DNA of 64,000 nt. Source: Distichodus sexfasciatus. Its lineage: Eukaryota; Chordata; Actinopteri; Characiformes; Distichodontidae. The notes under the pieces are model-generated. The model was not told the DNA's origin. It did not search any database and worked only from the letters and a program-made list of their open reading frames with translations. Numbering within the stretch: the first letter of the stretch is position 1; every line of letters begins with the position of its first letter. The position numbers were made by a program, and so were the translations under genes. The DNA is taken from contig JAVGVS010000894.1 of the NCBI GenBank assembly GCA_032718565.1, forward strand, positions 1 to 64,000. The letters run 5' to 3'. This document shows, one piece after another, positions 10,511-21,659 of this stretch.

Positions 10511-10975
10511 TTAGGCCTGTGTCGACCAAACACGTTTTTTCTGCGTTTTAATACAAATCTATGAGCTTCAGCGTTCAGAGCGCTAAGCACCTTCAGCACA
10601 AAAAAGACTTCGCTGGAGACGCAGTTTTTCCGTGGTGCTCAGAGCGCTTCAAGTTTGAATCGGTTCAACTATTAGAACAGCACTCCGGTCATCAGTGTCA
10701 TTTCTCTCTCGCTAGCCAATCAAAATCGAAGAAGGGGCGGGACACACAGTCAAGATCACTAACAACAACAGTGGCGTATCGGGAGCAGCTGGAGAAGCTA
10801 ACTAGCTTAAAGGCTGCCGCTATTGCCTCTAATCTCTTTTATGTCGGCCAAACTACCGATCTAAAAGGAAGATGTTACAATGTTTATGTGAAATAGGAAG
10901 TGCCCGGTAACGCTTTTCCTAATGTAGCAACAGTCAGTGCTGAGAGATGTGCCAAGAAAGCGCTCTGGAAGTGAG
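10511..10975 (-). mobile_element. MITE-C copy 1, one terminus lost
   Basis: It begins with TTAGGCCTGTGTCGACC, the right terminus of MITE-C as seen at 25,133-25,610, and proceeds in the opposite orientation. Shared internal blocks include 'GCCAATCAAAATCGA' and 'AAAGCGCTCTGG'. The far terminus has decayed after about 10,972. The 111-codon frame at 10,561-10,896 lies wholly inside the element and is not a host gene. Confidence 0.82.
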
Positions 10976-12299
10976 GCTTGACCGCTCTCAGTACCAGCAC
11001 AATAGAACTAAACGTCATCGTTTTAAGAAAACTATGCTTTACTTGATTTTTCGTATCCACAGAATACTGGGTTTTGAAAAACTTCATTTTGGATGGCTTT
11101 TTTTTTTTTTTTTTAATTAGGTTTGAGGTGGCTTAAATGTAAACGAAAACTCAAAAGTATAAAAAAATATGTTTATAAAAAATATCTGCATCTTCGTCTT
11201 GTGTTCTGTGTTTGTGTGTAGATGTGCCTCCATGTGGCGGAGGGTTTTGGTGCTGATGAGAATGTTCTGGGTTCTGCCCTTGGGACTGATTGTTAAAAAC
11301 ATCCCTCAGCCTTCCAGAAAGAGGACGCAGTGTAGTAAATTAATCTGCTTTGTTCTACTCGAAGTTAATGATGTGTCAACAAAGAGAAGTTGTGAGATAT
11401 GATGTGGAGGAGATGAAACTGCTTGCTTAAGATGAAATAATTAGATTCGGCATAATATGCAGTTATGCATTTATTATTTCTTTTTTCTGGGGGAATGACA
11501 CATGGAGCACTGTGTCTCTCAGCACTGTCTTAATGAATGGAAGTTCCAGACAGTAATTATCTCAATACATTTTCAGACAGGGTTTACTGACGTCTTATAT
11601 ATATTTTTGAAATATTTCACTCAGACAGTCTGGGACTCTTGTGCTGGTCTAAGAATATTTCTTCATTAAAATGAGCAGAAGCTCTCAAACTCATTAGCAG
11701 TGATTTTTATTTTTACTTTATAGCCAATGCTTACGGCATCTTTCAATCCAGACAGTACATATGGGGATTTTCTGTATTTTTAAACCTGGAAGAAAGAATA
11801 GTAAAGGCTTAATGATCTGAAGATGCTACAGGAATGCCTAAGGAAAAAATAATTAAGAAATTGGAAAATACATGTGTTCTGTGCAAATAAAATGTCAAGA
11901 AAGCTGTTCTACAGATTTTTTTAAGCACCCAAAATTCCTACTGTGCAGCCACCCTGAGCTCTATCTCGCATTTGTTATGAATTGAAATTTTGTTTTACCA
12001 AATTCTAATCCTCTGTGTCTAACTCTGCCCATCTTTGTGAAAGCGTCTCATGTGGCTGCTAAGCCAGATTGACAAAGTTGGAGACTGAGCACACAAACTC
12101 ACATGCCGCTCATAATCTCCAGGATGCTGCCGATATAATTAAGGAGCCGTTAAATTGCTGCTAGTGGGTGGCTGCCTGGCGTCTGTGTAACGGTTAGCTT
12201 ACAGTACGCAACGGAGTGAGCGTAATGTGGTGAAGGCTTTATGTGGGAGTAGTAAAAGAAGAGGGGGAGTTGGAGATAAACAGTGAAGGGCTTTTCTCT
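10976..12299. other. No gene seen; oligo(T) run at about 11,098
   Basis: A run of about 17 T residues lies near 11,098-11,114. The rest is unclassified AT-rich DNA with no long frame. Confidence 0.5.
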
Positions 12300-13030
12300 A
12301 CAGACTAACATCAGGAGCGCTGGTTATGGTACCGAAATGTTATATGCGTTTCTGGCGATGGTACCAATATGTATTATAAGTTGCTGACCATGTTACTTAA
12401 ATATCACATGAGACGCTGGCTATGATATTCTGGCCTATTTATTCTCTGTTCTACTGTTCTTTGTTTGTTTGCACTGGAAATAACCTGGAGCCATGTCGTC
12501 TCGTCTATCTATGTATCTGTACAGTATATAGCAGAGATGACAATAAAGTTGACTTTGACTTTGACTTTGAACTATAACACAAGTCGCTGACCATGGTACT
12601 GAAATGTAGCACAACTTGTTGACCATAGTACTGAAATGCAGCACAAGTCGCTGACCATGGTACTGAAATGCAGCACAAGTCACTGATCATGGTACTTAAA
12701 TGTAGCACAACTTGCTGACCATGATGATGAACTGTAGCATAACTTGCTGACCATGGTGCTGAATTATTACAGGAATTGCTGACCATGGTACCGAAATGTA
12801 GCATAAGTCGCTGACCATGGGCCTTTAATGTAGCACAACTTGCTAACCATAGTACTTAAATGTAGCACAACTTACTGACCATGGTGCTGAACTCTAGCAT
12901 AACTTGCTGACCATGATACTGCAATGTAGCACAAGTTGCTGACCATGGTACTGAACTATTACAGGCGTTGCTGACCATGGGACTGAAATGTTACATGAGT
13001 TGCTGGTCATGCTGCTAAACTACACCAAAA
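12300..13030. repeat. Minisatellite, 32-bp unit, interrupted
   Basis: About 20 imperfect copies of a 32-bp unit carrying 'TTGCTGACCATGGTACTGAA' and 'GTAGCACAA' run from about 12,320 to 13,030. Many units contain the palindrome CCATGG. The array is split at 12,430-12,570 by a retroposon tail. A two-unit relic of the same sequence lies at about 19,780-19,850. Frames across the array are by-products of the repeat. Confidence 0.92.
12430..12570 (+). mobile_element. LINE 3' end inserted in the minisatellite
   Basis: The insert ends with 'GATGACAATAAAGTTGAC' and a (TTTGAC)n tail at about 12,549-12,569, the usual short tandem tail of a fish non-LTR retrotransposon. Only about 140 bp is present (5' truncation). 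The flanking array units are on both sides, so the insertion is younger than the array. A target duplication is not obvious. Confidence 0.75.
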
Positions 13031-13962
13031 GTTGCTGGCCATAGATGAAATAATAATGTGATATTTTTCAGCTTTTGTGGCTACTTCAGGACATTTTTGT
13101 AAGTGACGTCTGGTCTTTATGTTTAGCTGCAACATTATTTACATCTAGTCATTATGGCGTTCAGTGGAAGGATCTCACGAGGACCGTAAGACATGCAGGT
13201 GCAGGTGTGTGTTTGTGTCTATGATGAGTAATACATCAGCTGTATTGACGTGAGCCTTGTAAAGAAGGTTAATGTCCCTAATGATGTATATTATGCACCT
13301 GCTGTGCCGTGATGCGAGGCGCGGCAACTTCCGTTATTAAAGCACTGTGACATTTTAGCAGGTGATTTCATGTCGCACTTCTCTGGCGCGCCGTAAATCC
13401 ATGCCGAGCGAAAGCCGATTTTCTCCGGTCGTCTACAGCATTCTTCTAAATCCCGCAGCGGTGACGCAGCCTCCTGGCGCTAGTTGTGTAAACCACGGTT
13501 AGCATACATATTTTATGTGTTCTATTTTAGAACTGTTGTTTTGAAGGGAAGGAGTGTGTCAGAGTCAGATGTTCATGAAACAATTAAATTTGCCTCAATG
13601 GTGTCACAATTCCTCAATAATCCTAATTAGGTCTTTACAGAAGGTCGTAGATTGTGAGCAGATTCATTAAATCCAGGAGGGTGTGAATATGTGATATTTA
13701 TTAAAGGAAACTTCTCTTTCATCTGTTCTTTTTACGCTCTCCCTCTCTCCCGGAGCAGAATGATCTGAAGTTGTCGTTGAGTGAAGGGACCATGCTAATG
13801 GGCCCTGCTGTAGCAAATTTCTCTTTGGTATTTTGGGGATTTTGGCTGATGAAGACAGAGTTATTTAGCACCGGTGCCCTTGTGCAGCCTGTTTACTCTG
13901 TGCCGTTATAATGATATTTTTCAGAATAAATCTGTCATACGACCTGCAGTTTTTATGTCCTG
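13031..13962. other. No gene seen
   Basis: No repeat and no plausible frame was recognised. Confidence 0.5.
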
Positions 13963-14030
13963 AGTTGGTAGTGTAACGGTTAGGGAGGATTGCCAGTTTA
14001 TGTCCCCGACGAGTAGACTTTGTGCTGCAT
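13963..14030 (+). repeat. SINE-A-like head fragment
   Basis: 'TTGGTAGTGTAACGGTTAGG' followed by 'GAGGATTGCCAGTTTATGTC' is the tRNA-like head of SINE-A in plus orientation, with the B box decayed. The body is absent. Confidence 0.5.
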
Positions 14031-15081
14031 CACAGTGAACCCTTAGCAACTGTGAGATAGAGTCAGAGGATGGCACAGATGGAATGTGGCCACATTCATC
14101 TGAGTGCCAAAAATCAAAACTCTTTACCGCTAAAATCTCATTGGTACTTAATTGTGGTTTAAAGTTATGTCGTTGTAACTAGAAACATAATGTTTCATGT
14201 TTTTAAAATTAATTTTGCTTCATGAGTGTCCTCATGCACAAATATTAAGTACTAATGATTTAAATAGCTACTACTCTATCTCAGTAGCTTGTAGCGTAGC
14301 TAACTGCTGTGCTAAAACAGTAGCTTGGCTGTAGATAAGCAAATTTTAATCATAAGTACCGTTTAAAGGTAAATTCTGCTTGGACTTGGACACACTAATC
14401 TTGCTGGAGTCATTTTTAGCATCCTGTTTAGATGAGACTCCGGAGGCAAAGTGTAAAAATCCAAAACACGACAGCTTTAAAAACAGAAAGGTAAAAATCT
14501 ATTACTACGACAGCTGAAGCTTGTTATGCAAGACATGCTGTGGCCCAAATCCAGGTGGCAGTCGCTTCCCCAGGGTAGCGTCGTATGAGCTTAGAGGCTG
14601 TTCTTTGCCTTTTTTCTGGTAAGGCCGCTTGTCTTCTTTTATTCCTGTGTTACTGATGTGGAAAAATGACTGAATATATTACATTCTCCAGTGCTGTCTG
14701 TTTCTCCTTCTTTCTCTTTTTCCACCCATTCCACCAGGTTTGACTGATTTTAATTACCGTCGTTTGGTCAAGTGCAAAGGCAAATCTGATGTTTGTGAGG
14801 AAAATCACCTCAAATCGAATGCTGCATTTAGAGAGTCACAGGTGTGCCAAGAACATGTCTTTTTTTCATGTACACCGATGGGAATCCCGGCAGAACACAT
14901 GTAATTAGTGCGGTTTCCGAGAACCAAACAAAAGCTGCACATCAAAACAAAGTAATTACGCATTTTCACCCCAACACAATGTAACACATAACAGCAGGTT
15001 TTTGAGGAAAGAATTAACATTACAACTCATTTTCCACAATTAACCATACTCGAAATTGAATTTTTGAAGTAATTTCTCAGG
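14031..15081. other. No gene seen; possible old DNA-element relic near 14,265-14,345
   Basis: 'AGTAGCTTGTAGCGTAGC' and 'AACAGTAGCTTGGCTGTAG' form repeated 'GTAGCTN' motifs of the type found in decayed fish DNA transposons. This is suggestive only. Confidence 0.35.
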
Positions 15082-15225
15082 ATGGCACGGTGGGAAGTGC
15101 TGTCGCCTCACAGCTAGAAGGTGCTGGGTCTGATCCCTGGTTCAGCTGTGGGTGGGCTCTTTCGGTGTGGAGTTTGAGTTAGCGTTGGGTTTCTTCTGGT
15201 GCTCTGGTTTGCTCACACAGTCCAA
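15082..15225 (+). repeat. SINE-B copy, 5' half
   Basis: It starts 'GGCACGGTGGGAAGTGCTG', with 'GTCGCCTCACAGCTAGAAGG' and 'GGTCTGATCCCTGG' as the B-box region, then 'GTGTGGAGTTTGAGTTAGCG'. This supplies the head half missing from the 868 and 26,022 copies. Confidence 0.8.
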
Positions 15226-15254
15226 AAAGTCCACAGTCCAAAAACTATCCCAGA

Positions 15255-16055
15255 TTACCAGATCAGCGTCACCTGAATTCTAACCAATCACACCCACATC
15301 ACCTGTATTTAAGGCCTTTCATTTGCCACTATTCTTTGCAAAGTATTGTCATGCCTAGTGCTGCATACTGTCAGTGATCTGATGAGGATATGGCGCATAG
15401 ACAGACGCTTACAAACTTCCAGCGGCCGGGCTAGGCGGCTGTCGGAATGCTCCCGATTCGGACAGGGATCTGGTTAGGTTATAACGAATTGCTACTCGTT
15501 AGCCATAAGCCCTTGTAGCATGGTGGTTAGCCCAAACGCGGCTGAGAGCGCGAATAGGAAGGATGGCCACGCTAGTTGATTTAAGAACTCTCTTACACGA
15601 AGAGTTAGGATTACCACAATAACCCGAGTTCTAACAGCACACACTCTATCAAAGAGATAAACCCAATAACTGGAGTACTCACAGTTGATGCCAAAGTGAA
15701 TTGGAAACAGGGGCAGGTTGACTCAATGACAGAGCAATTCACAGCAAGGAAATGACTCCTTAAATACCCTTTGAACCGCGACCGGCTGCGTCCCAATCCA
15801 ACTACTGGCTGTGGAGCGGAGTGCACGTGACACATACCAAGCGTTCTTTGTTATTGCCTGCCTCTGTTTTGACCACTGCTATCTGGTTTTGGACTACCCC
15901 TCTGCCTCTGGCAATTTGGATTTGTTTGCTCCGTGGACTGTGTTTTTTGGTTCTGACTCCTAACTCCTCTCTTTTTGTCAATTTACCTCTGTGCCTGTGA
16001 CCTGGTTCTTTCGGCTCTGCTGTTGGGTTCACCTGCCGATTGTTACACTTGGCTT
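15255..16055 (+). repeat. Repeat-D, split by a solo LTR
   Basis: The left part (15,255-15,368) contains 'CACCTGTATTTAAGGCCTTT'. The right part (15,833-16,055) contains 'TTATTGCCTGCCTCTG', 'GGTTTTGGACTACCCCTCTG' and 'TTGGATTTGTTTGC', and ends '...GATTGTTACAC'. I recall this as a dispersed segment common in fish genomes but do not know its class. Removing the LTR and one copy of CATAC would join the two halves. Confidence 0.6.
15369..15832 (-). mobile_element. Solo LTR with 5-bp target duplication
   Basis: The 464-bp block starts TGTCAGTG and ends CGTGACA, so it has TG...CA ends with a 5-bp inverted TGTCA/TGACA. It is flanked by an exact 5-bp direct repeat, CATAC, at 15,364-15,368 and 15,833-15,837. 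On the minus strand a TATA-like 'GGGTATTTAAGGAG' (near 15,759-15,769) marks the likely U3/R region, which sets the orientation. There are no internal genes, as expected after LTR-LTR recombination. A 5-bp duplication suits Gypsy-type and retrovirus-like elements; the superfamily is not settled. Confidence 0.9.
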
Positions 16056-16196
16056 GTTGAAGGTTCAGTTAAAAAAAAAAATGCGGGGAACAAACCTCAC
16101 AAATGCATATTAAAGCTGCTACATGCGCTTTAAGGATTTTTAATGTTTAATTAAATGCAGCTTATAAATGTCTTATTTATGCCTATGAAGGTGCAC

Positions 16197-16675
16197 TTAA
16201 TGGCTTGAGCCTGACGACCCCCGGTACCGGTGTCAGAACGGGAGCGCTTTAAATAGTCGGTAAACGTAAACAAACATCTCTTCTAAAAATCCACCGAAAC
16301 ATAACACAATTCCAAACAAAACAAAAACACTGCATAGGTCTACGTGGAAGAAATACGGCTGTAGAATCTATACTACTACGGCTAACCAAGCATACCATAT
16401 ATCATGTGAAAGCTGAGACTCCGCAGATTACGCAGATAATGGGTTTTTTTGGCGAACGTGATTTTTTTTCATCTTCTGCTGTGTTGCATCTTCCTGTATT
16501 CTGACCCAGTAACATGTATGCTGATTCCACAGTAATCTCACAAGTGTTACCTTTATAATGATACCAAAAGCATAAAAATAGACCTTGTGGTTGCTGAGAT
16601 ATACACATTTTATTTTGGGTATTTGGGTTTTTAGAGCAAAAATCTGTAAAACAGTCTCAGGGCTTAACAGGTTAA
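16197..16675. mobile_element. piggyBac-like MITE, complete, TTAA-flanked
   Basis: The block is bounded by TTAA at 16,197-16,200 and 16,672-16,675. Left end after TTAA: TGGCTTGAGCCTGACGAC. Right end (reverse complement) after TTAA: CCTGTTAAGCCCTGAGAC. The left partial copy at 8,934 starts CCGCTTGAGCCC and bridges the two. TTAA target sites and short imperfect inverted ends are the mark of piggyBac-type elements. At 479 bp with no transposase frame it is non-autonomous. Confidence 0.82.
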
Positions 16676-16902
16676 TGTAAATCCTTACCAATTATTTTCG
16701 GCAATCGGTTTCCTCAAACAATTTGAGCGGAACTAACTCATCAGGTCTTACAGTGCAGGTTCTACACTCTCAACGGGTGCTTTTTATGGCCAGACCCTGG
16801 ACTGAACTTCGCGATCAAGCCGTAACAATCTAATTTACTGCTGCAGAATGACTCTAAACAATACTTCTCCCCAGTGCTGATTGTGATTTCCCAATTTCCC
16901 CT

Positions 16903-16933
<31 letters not shown>

Positions 16934-18094
16934 CACATAATGAGCTTTCTCTTTTATCCTCGCTTCTGTCTCGGCAAATTTCGCGATGCCTCTCAGAAGA
17001 GGCATGGTCTCATTTTTCACGCCCCAGTAACTGAACGTCTCCTTCTCTCACTCTTTCTCCCTCCCTCTGTCTCATTCGTTTGCTCTCTTTTTCCTCATTA
17101 GCCCCATCTGTCTTTCCTCTTCTCCCACGTTTCAGGTGTTCAGGCAGATAGGCTCAGACACTTAGAGTTGTAATAAGTGTTTTGTTCGCCGACATTTCTC
17201 TCTCCCTCCTTCTCTCTCTGTGGCACAGGTGGTGAGATCTGTAATTGCCGTGTTTTTGTGGGCCACAGAGATGATTATAAGAGAAGCCAAAAAAGGCAAC
17301 TGCAGGTGGCCAAAGCTGCAATTACCTTTCGGTATTTTCATTCTTTCGTTTTATCTTCCTTTCCTTTTGGATAGGGATTAGATTACAGTTCATGGATTAA
17401 ATGTCAAAACAACCCTGTTTGTTATGGGATAAAAATGTTAATTTGTACATACCATAACTGCAAAGTAGTGATGGGCCTATAGTTGGCACTATAGCAAAGG
17501 CAATTTTGGGATATTTTTGGCTAACTCTCAGACCGAGTGACATAGAGTGAAAATTCCTGCTGCATCTGATTCTTTGGCTTAATCCAAACAGTTTTTAAAT
17601 TGGGACTATGAACTTCCCACTTTCAGATTTTGAGCTAATTTGCATAATATGTAAAACAAAATTTAGCTAACTCCTTCTAGGCTAATTAGCTGATCAAGTC
17701 GTGTCAGGTGTCAAATGAATCTGCAGACTTAGCCGGATATCATTACACAAAGCTTTTATGTGATTTCACAAAAGGGCAGCTAAAATTTGTGAATTATTTG
17801 CAGCGGGGTGTGGCTTATTTTGCTTAAACAGCTGTATCTCTGGACTGTTTTAACAATAGGGGGCGCTGTAAATGCTAAACACCTATAACTTAAGAGCTGT
17901 AAGTCTGATTTTGCTGAATGTTGCTACATTAGAACTAACATATAAAAGAGGCAAATAAACAATAATGCTATTTGAACAATAGGGGCACTAAAAATGCCTT
18001 AATATAAGTTTTTTTTTCAATTTTTTTTGCTTTTGTGCTGATTTTTGTGATTTTTGCTTGGAAGATGTTCATCCGAACCGCTTCCAACCCAGGT
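16676..18094. other. No gene seen; CT tract at about 16,905-16,935
   Basis: A CT microsatellite lies at about 16,905-16,935. From 17,455 to 17,960 the phrases 'TAGGGGGCGCTGTAAATGC' and 'AATAGGGGCACTAAAAATGC' show a diverged internal repetition that probably belongs to an old dispersed element. No protein frame was recognised. Confidence 0.5.
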
Positions 18095-18290
18095 GCTTCT
18101 CACTGTGTGGCGGCAGCGCTAACCACTGCGCCGTTGGAAGATGTTGTGGGTTTGAATCCTACCTCCAGCACTGCCTTTATTGGATCCCTGAGCAAGACCC
18201 TTAACCCCAAAGGGAATCTCAGAGGGAGTGGAAGTTGTGCTGAATAAGAGCGTCTGCTAAATGCAGGAAATGTTAATGTAAATAAACGAT
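18095..18290 (+). repeat. SINE with 'AAGAGCGTCTGCTAAATGC' tail, next to a reversed SINE-B head
   Basis: The first 35 bases ('GGCGGCAGCGCTAACCACTG') are a minus-strand SINE-B head. They are followed by plus-strand 'GTGGGTTTGAATCC' (B-box-like), 'CCCTGAGCAAGACCCTTAAC' and 'AATAAGAGCGTCTGCTAAAT', segments widely shared by teleost SINEs. The piece ends in a TAA-rich tail near 18,290. Confidence 0.8.
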
Positions 18291-18683
18291 AGAAGCTTCA
18301 TGAAAACAGGTTGAGTAGATTTTAGGACTATATTTTCTCTTAAGAGCAGATGGTGAATGAGATTAATGTTATTTGGGTCTAAGATTTTGAATAAATTACT
18401 GAACTTATTAAGCATAATACACAAGAAATATACAGTTTCTGAATGGACGTTTATTGTTAAGCTACATTTTCATTGGTTCACTTTAAGTTCTGTTTCCCTG
18501 GACAATTTCTAAACCCTGATCCAAGTTGGCATTTCTGCCAAACGTCAAACACAGGGTGCAAAGGCTGTGTTCAGATTGATGATGTGTGGTGTTAAACTGA
18601 TAGCACCGTTACACCTCTGAGACCCTGTGTCCCTGTCGAGCTCAACGTTCCTTTCTCTCATCAGATATTTTGTTCCTACCTGT

Positions 18684-18689
<6 letters not shown>
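18291..18689. other. No gene seen
   Basis: Unique sequence between a SINE and a microsatellite. Confidence 0.5.
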
Positions 18690-18742
<53 letters not shown>

Positions 18743-19020
18743 GTCTATCTGTCTATCAGTCTGTCTGTCATTATACTACACTCTTTTATATTTTCTATTC
18801 ATGTTTTATGTTTTGCTTCACCTTTCTTTCTTTCTTTCTAGTTTTGCTCTCTTTATTATTGATTTATATATCTGTCTATCATCTCTATATTTCACTCAGT
18901 TTTTTATTTTCTATTTTTTACTTTCTTTCATTTATCTATTTATCTACTTTTGCTCTCTTTATTATCTTTATATTCCATCTGTCTGTCTGTCTGTCTGTCT
19001 ATCTGTCTATCTATCCATCC
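18690..19020. repeat. CTAT/CTGT tetranucleotide microsatellite
   Basis: About 65 bp of pure CTAT lies at about 18,686-18,750, followed by CTGT-interspersed units to about 18,770. A pyrimidine-rich stretch with TTTC units leads to a second CTGT/CTAT block at about 18,977-19,020. The 149- and 136-codon frames here are made of repeated SIYL-type residues and are not genes. Confidence 0.93.
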
Positions 19021-19221
19021 TTCTGCTCACGTGGTCATCCCCTCCTGGAAGTCAGTTCTCTGCCTCTCTGCTGTAATTGATCTCTTTCTGCTCATTTTAC
19101 ACCTCACACCTCAACGTTCACACATGCAGGAGGCTCCAGAGCCTGACATATTACCTTTCTTCCCCCTCACACACTTAATAGGGTGAAGGTAGCAGCTCTG
19201 CTGTCTTTTGCGCTCTCTCTC

Positions 19222-19266
<45 letters not shown>

Positions 19267-19439
19267 TACACACACCTGCATGGCACATCATGACAGGTGG
19301 ACTCATTCAGCAAACCCAGCTTGGTGTGAGAGAGGTTAATACTCACTGATGAGAGCGCTGGAGATGCTGTAATATTCTAATATTCAATCACAACTGATTT
19401 ATCAGACCCGCCATGATTGTTGCAATCACAACTGTAAAT
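19021..19439. repeat. CT microsatellite (about 19,212-19,262) in otherwise unremarkable DNA
   Basis: Around 50 bp of nearly pure CT is followed by a short CA tail. Nothing else was recognised in this stretch. Confidence 0.7.
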
Positions 19440-19545
19440 GCAAATTCAGCCAATTCAACATGACCTTGAAATTTTGACCAATCATTGTCATTTCCCACAA
19501 AACGTTGAGCCGTACATCAGTGAACTCACTTCCTTGTTACGTTTG
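19440..19545 (+). repeat. Repeat-E copy 1
   Basis: 'CCAATCATTGTCATTTCCC' then 'ACAAAACGTTGAGCCGTACA' and 'TCAGTGAACTCACTTCCTTG' match the block at 41,705-41,850 over about 100 bases. The element class is unknown. Confidence 0.7.
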
Positions 19546-19679
19546 GAAGACGCAGGAAATGTGATTTAAAAAATGCCCCACATTTTCCTTCAAAAATAAC
19601 TAAATGGTTAATGGATAACAAAAATAACAGTGGTTTTGTCCCTTTGTTTTAATGAATTGTTAAAGAATAATTATAAAGG

Positions 19680-19860
19680 GGGGAAAATCACAACTTTTGG
19701 ACTCCCACAGTCTAAAAGTAGGCTATATGTTGATTGGTTACGTTAAATTGCCTTCGTAGGTGTGAATGTAAGTGTGACTTAGTTGCTGACCATGATCCTG
19801 AAATATAATGTGAGTCTCTGACTATGGTCCTTTAATTTAAGTCAACTGTGAAAATGAATA
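19680..19860 (+). repeat. SINE-B middle fused to a relic of the 32-bp minisatellite
   Basis: 'CTCCCACAGTCTAAAAGTAG' and 'AAATTGCCTTCGTAGGTGTG' are the central part of SINE-B. They run straight into 'TTGCTGACCATGATCCTGAA' and one further unit, the minisatellite of 12,300-13,030. The junction is at about 19,778. Confidence 0.7.
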
Positions 19861-20973
19861 TGAGTGACATTTAATTTATATACATTTAAAGATATTAATG
19901 TGTTTTACAGAAAATATATCTCAAACAAACTTTGATAAGTTCTAATGTATGTGACGGAGCCTGAACATACTATGATCTTAAAATATGGTAAAACCAAACT
20001 TTATACAGTATAACTGAAAAACTGAACTAAAATAATTAGAATATTATCATCTTAAAGGCAAGAAATCAGAGATCAGAATCACCATCAAATAATGTTTGAT
20101 CTTCAATTTAGAAGATAAATATGAACAATTTCATAGTCCCTTTATCCAGCTTTTGCCTGTAGTTTGACCGATGATGTTCCGAACCAACCTCATATCACTC
20201 TGAACTAATAGGAATTATAATCAGTGAGATCAAATTTAACGGCGTGTCGATGACCGCTAGCCCTTCCCCTGACCTCCGCTAATCTTTTGATTGGAACTGC
20301 AAAATCTGACCTTCAAAGTCCTTGCAAGAAGCTTTACGATCATGTGATTAAAATAAAATGAATGGGGTCAATTATGGACTTGTACTTAGTTAGTGAAGCC
20401 GGTGCTCTATGTAATAGGGGACATATTTGACCTGGAACTACTGCACCTTTTATTACCGTTATATAGACTACATGACGGTTCAATTAAAGGCGTATAAAAA
20501 TCTGGATTTCTCTATCACTCACATGCACACACCCAGACCATCAATAAACACCAAAATTAAAACATGAAGTATTCTGCCACTATTATCTGCCCAGAAGGCT
20601 TGCCGAAATGTCACCACCTGCGCAGGGAGGTTCAGCTCTCAGACTGCAAAGATCCGTCATTTCACTGAAGAACACAGAGTTTTTAAACTCTTGCTTATCT
20701 CTGTCTGGCTGTCTGTCTCACAGAAATGGACTGGTTCTACAGAGCAAGGGAGAGCGCGTGGGTTGGACTGTTGTTTTTACTACACATATTGCGATCTTAG
20801 AAGTATTTGATAGATATTTGCAAGCTGTCCACTCAGCCCCAGCCAATTTCTCCACTCAAGTTATTTTATATGGTCATTTTTACATAGATTTAAGATGGAC
20901 ACAAATCCCCCATGACAGAGTTTGTGGTTTCTCAGTTTTATGCAATCCATTGATGTATTGCACATAGAGGATC
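19861..20973. other. No gene seen
   Basis: AT-rich unique sequence. The plus-strand frame at 20,608-20,967 (119 codons) has no recognisable domain and its codon make-up is not distinctive. Confidence 0.5.
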
Positions 20974-21368
20974 AGGATTAAGCCTATGCCTAGACCATCT
21001 TTGAGTTTGGATGATAAATCTCCACTAGTGCTGCAGTTTACTTCAGGACTAGGCTTAATCCTTGTTTAAGAAAACCACCCCCGGAGACTTCTAACTAGTA
21101 AAAACTAATCCAAGAAATGAGTTATTAAAACCAGTTGCACTAACTTAATCAGAATATACCAAACCAGATTGCAGCAACTTGGTTTATATCAGTTTCAACT
21201 TAATCAAACTGGCTTAAACCAATGCAACTGAACCAAATGTGTACCAACTGGTTTAAACTGGTTTAATTCTGCTTCTTCAAGACTTCTTTCTAGTCTTGGC
21301 CTAAACTGCAGTGCCAATGTAGATTTACCATTCAAACTCAAAGATAGTCTAGACATAGGCTTAATCCT
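20974..21368. mobile_element. MITE-F: fold-back element with 67-bp arms
   Basis: The left arm (20,974-21,040, starting AGGATTAAGCCTATGCCTAG) pairs with the right arm (21,302-21,368) at 58 of 67 positions by my hand alignment. The interior (about 260 bp) contains repeated 'AACCAGTT/AACTGGTT' phrases related to the array at 22,745. One arm of another copy occurs at about 56,540-56,640. No frame is present. Target duplication was not seen. Confidence 0.8.
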
Positions 21369-21546
21369 AGTATTTAGTGTTTAGTGACCCATGCTGTTCT
21401 TATTGTATACTATTTTATATTTTCTTATTTGTTTGTTTGTTTATTATCTGATTTGTACTTTTGTTGAACAAATACTTATCAATATTCTAAATGCTTATAT
21501 TACAGTTGCATAGATGCTTATTTCTTTTACATTGTGATAGTTTTAG

Positions 21547-21594
21547 TGTAAAGAATCTGGGTCTGTATTTTTATATATTAAAGGTGCTATAATA

Positions 21595-21659
<65 letters not shown>

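Noticed and set aside
10561..10896. 111-codon plus frame
   Set aside because: It lies wholly inside MITE-C copy 1 and is not conserved as a frame in the copy at 25,133-25,610.
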